Origin: DATAOG01 sp963753685 | GTDB lineage: Bacteria; Pseudomonadota; Alphaproteobacteria; Geminicoccales; Geminicoccaceae | Assembly: GCA_963753685.1 (NCBI GenBank) | Contig: CAVWDE010000018.1 | Location: forward strand, 43,401 to 107,400 | DNA length: 64,000 nucleotides | Reading direction: 5' to 3' | In this document: positions 62,719 to 64,000 of the stretch, piece by piece | Layout: every line of letters begins with the position of its first letter | Numbering within the stretch: position 1 is the first letter of the stretch | Position numbers and translations under genes: made by a program | Notes under the pieces: model-generated | The model's database searches: none | Told to the model about the DNA's origin: nothing | What the model saw: the letters and a program-made list of their open reading frames with translations, nothing else

Positions 62719-63966
62719 TCAGGCCACCGCCCGCGGTGCGGCCGCGGCCGGGGCGACCGGCTCGGCGGCCTCCGGCCGGGCGGCCGGCGGGCGCGCCAGA
62801 AACGCCTTGATGTTGCGCGCCGCCTGGCGGATCCGCTGCCGGTTCTCGACCAGGGCGAGCCGGACGTAGCCCTCGCCATACTCGCCAAAGCCGATCCCGG
62901 GCGACACCGCGACCCGCGCCTGCTCGAGCAGGAGCTTGGCGAAGGCGAGCGAGCCGAGGTGCCGGTAGGCCTCGGGCAACGGCGCCCAGACGAACATCGT
63001 GGCCGGCGGCGAGGGCACCGGCCAGCCGGCGCCGGCCAGCCCCTCGACCAGCACGTCGCGGCGCTCGCGATAGCGGGTGCGGTTCGCCTCGACGCAGTCC
63101 TGCGGACCGTTGAGCGCCGCGGTCGCCGCCACCTGGATCGGCGTGAAGGCGCCATAGTCGAGGTAGGACTTGATGCGGGCGAGCGCGCCGATCAGCGCCC
63201 GGTTGCCGGCGGCAAAGCCGATCCGCCAGCCGGGCATGCTGTAGGTCTTGCTCATCGAGGTGAACTCGACCGCCACGTCTTGGGCGCCCGGCACCTCGAG
63301 GATCGAGGGCGGCGGCGCATCCTCGAAGTAGATCTCGGCGTAGGCGAGATCGGACAGGATGAAGATCTCGTGGCGGCGCGCGAACGCCACCGCCTCCCGA
63401 TAGAAATCGAGATCGACCACCTGGGCGGTCGGATTGGACGGGAAATTGAGCACGATCGCGGTCGGCTGGGGCACCGAGTGCTCGGTCGCGCGCGCGAGCT
63501 CGGTCATCAGCCTGCCAATCGGGGTGATCGGAACGTGCCGGATCGCCGCACCCGCGATGATGAAGCCATAGGGGTGGATCGGATAGCTCGGGTTGGGCAC
63601 CAGGATCACGTCGCCGGGGGCGGTGATCGCCTGGGCGAGGTTGGCGAGGCCCTCCTTGGAGCCGAGCGTGACCACGACCTCGGTCTCGGGGTCGAGCGCC
63701 ACCCCGAACCGGCGCTCGTAATAGGCGGCGTGCGCCCGGCGCAGCCCGGGGATGCCGCGCGAGGTCGAGTAGCGATGGGTGCGCGGGTTGCGGATCGCCT
63801 CGACCAGCTTGTCGACGATCGCCTGAGGCGTCGGGCTGTCCGGATTGCCCATGCCGAGGTCGATGATGTCGTGGCCGGCGGCGCGCGCCGCCGCCTTCAT
63901 CGCGTTGACCTCGCTGAACACGTAGGGCGGCAAGCGCCGGATGCGGTGGAACTGCGGCTGCCTCAT
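62719..63966 (-). CDS. alaC: PLP-dependent class I/II aminotransferase (AlaC/LL-DAP aminotransferase-like)
   Basis: A 415-residue fold-type I aminotransferase: FHRIRRLPPYVFSEVNAMKA at the N-terminus, DLGMGNPDSPTP, VTLGSKEGLANLAQAI, LNFPSNPTAQVVD, ILSDLAYAEIYF and the Schiff-base Lys in SMSKTYSMPGWRIGFA. The start and the S-K-T-Y-S-M-P-G-W string are typical of AlaC glutamate-pyruvate aminotransferase in the alphaproteobacterial order alaC-hom-glpX-recJ. Pro/Ala-rich C-terminal tail (about 20 residues) is extra. ATG at 63966; only 34 bases upstream are in the window. Confidence 0.9.
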   Translation of the reverse strand: MRQPQFHRIRRLPPYVFSEVNAMKAAARAAGHDIIDLGMGNPDSPTPQAIVDKLVEAIRNPRTHRYSTSRGIPGLRRAHAAYYERRFGVALDPETEVVVTLGSKEGLANLAQAITAPGDVILVPNPSYPIHPYGFIIAGAAIRHVPITPIGRLMTELARATEHSVPQPTAIVLNFPSNPTAQVVDLDFYREAVAFARRHEIFILSDLAYAEIYFEDAPPPSILEVPGAQDVAVEFTSMSKTYSMPGWRIGFAAGNRALIGALARIKSYLDYGAFTPIQVAATAALNGPQDCVEANRTRYRERRDVLVEGLAGAGWPVPSPPATMFVWAPLPEAYRHLGSLAFAKLLLEQARVAVSPGIGFGEYGEGYVRLALVENRQRIRQAARNIKAFLARPPAARPEAAEPVAPAAAAPRAVA

Positions 63967-64000
63967 CGCGCCTCTTGCCTCACCTGCCGCCGGATCGGAA

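Overview
The window is GC-rich (roughly 70 %), Gram-negative chromosomal DNA. It carries a large NAD-dependent glutamate dehydrogenase, an msbA/acyltransferase/waaA/lpxK lipid A block, an RpoH-type sigma factor, an alaC-hom-glpX-recJ run and candidate GGAAC-N16/17-CGTT (EcfG-type) promoters. Together these point to an alphaproteobacterium, most likely Rhodospirillales-like; this is inference, as no rRNA is present.

Layout. 1-2.2 kb: end of a cyclase-family gene, an FAD-linked oxidase and an orphan HigA-type antitoxin. 2.25-2.9 kb: a PIN toxin/Phd antitoxin pair. 3-12.6 kb: an HTH/ligand-binding regulator, a GntR/FCD regulator, then a peptide/opine-type ABC transporter operon (Tat-exported binding protein, two permeases, one double ATPase) followed by an SMP-30 lactonase and an SDR. 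12.6-19.7 kb: a 5-oxoprolinase/hydantoinase-like fusion gene, a DnaJ/TerB co-chaperone, an enolase-superfamily enzyme and a MetE-like protein. 19.8-21.2 kb: a HigBA-type toxin/antitoxin pair between a degenerate copy and an intact copy of a zincin gene. 21.2-28.8 kb: housekeeping genes and the glutamate dehydrogenase. 29-37 kb: lipid A export and Kdo genes, rpoH, a ubiquinone hydroxylase. 37.4-40.7 kb: a 2-oxoacid dehydrogenase operon (E1alpha, E1beta, E2). 41-44.3 kb: an ATM1-like ABC exporter whose 3' end is duplicated around an inserted TIR-FGE gene. 46.3-58.4 kb: a surface-polysaccharide cluster (NDP-sugar synthesis, two C-methyltransferase-like proteins, sulfotransferase, glycosyltransferases, flippase) that includes a glycosyltransferase fused to a death-like/EAD domain and a P-loop NTPase. 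58.4-64 kb: tRNA-Glu, recJ, glpX, hom, alaC.

The most striking signal is that immunity- or conflict-type modules (TIR-FGE, EAD-NTPase, HigBA) each sit at the 3' end of a minus-strand host gene that is partly or wholly duplicated on the other side of the module. A second window-wide feature is about ten genes broken by exactly one inserted or deleted base. Because many are in essential genes (lpxK, 2-oxoacid dehydrogenase E1/E2), sequencing or assembly indels are a likely cause, and every 'pseudogene' here should be read with that in mind.
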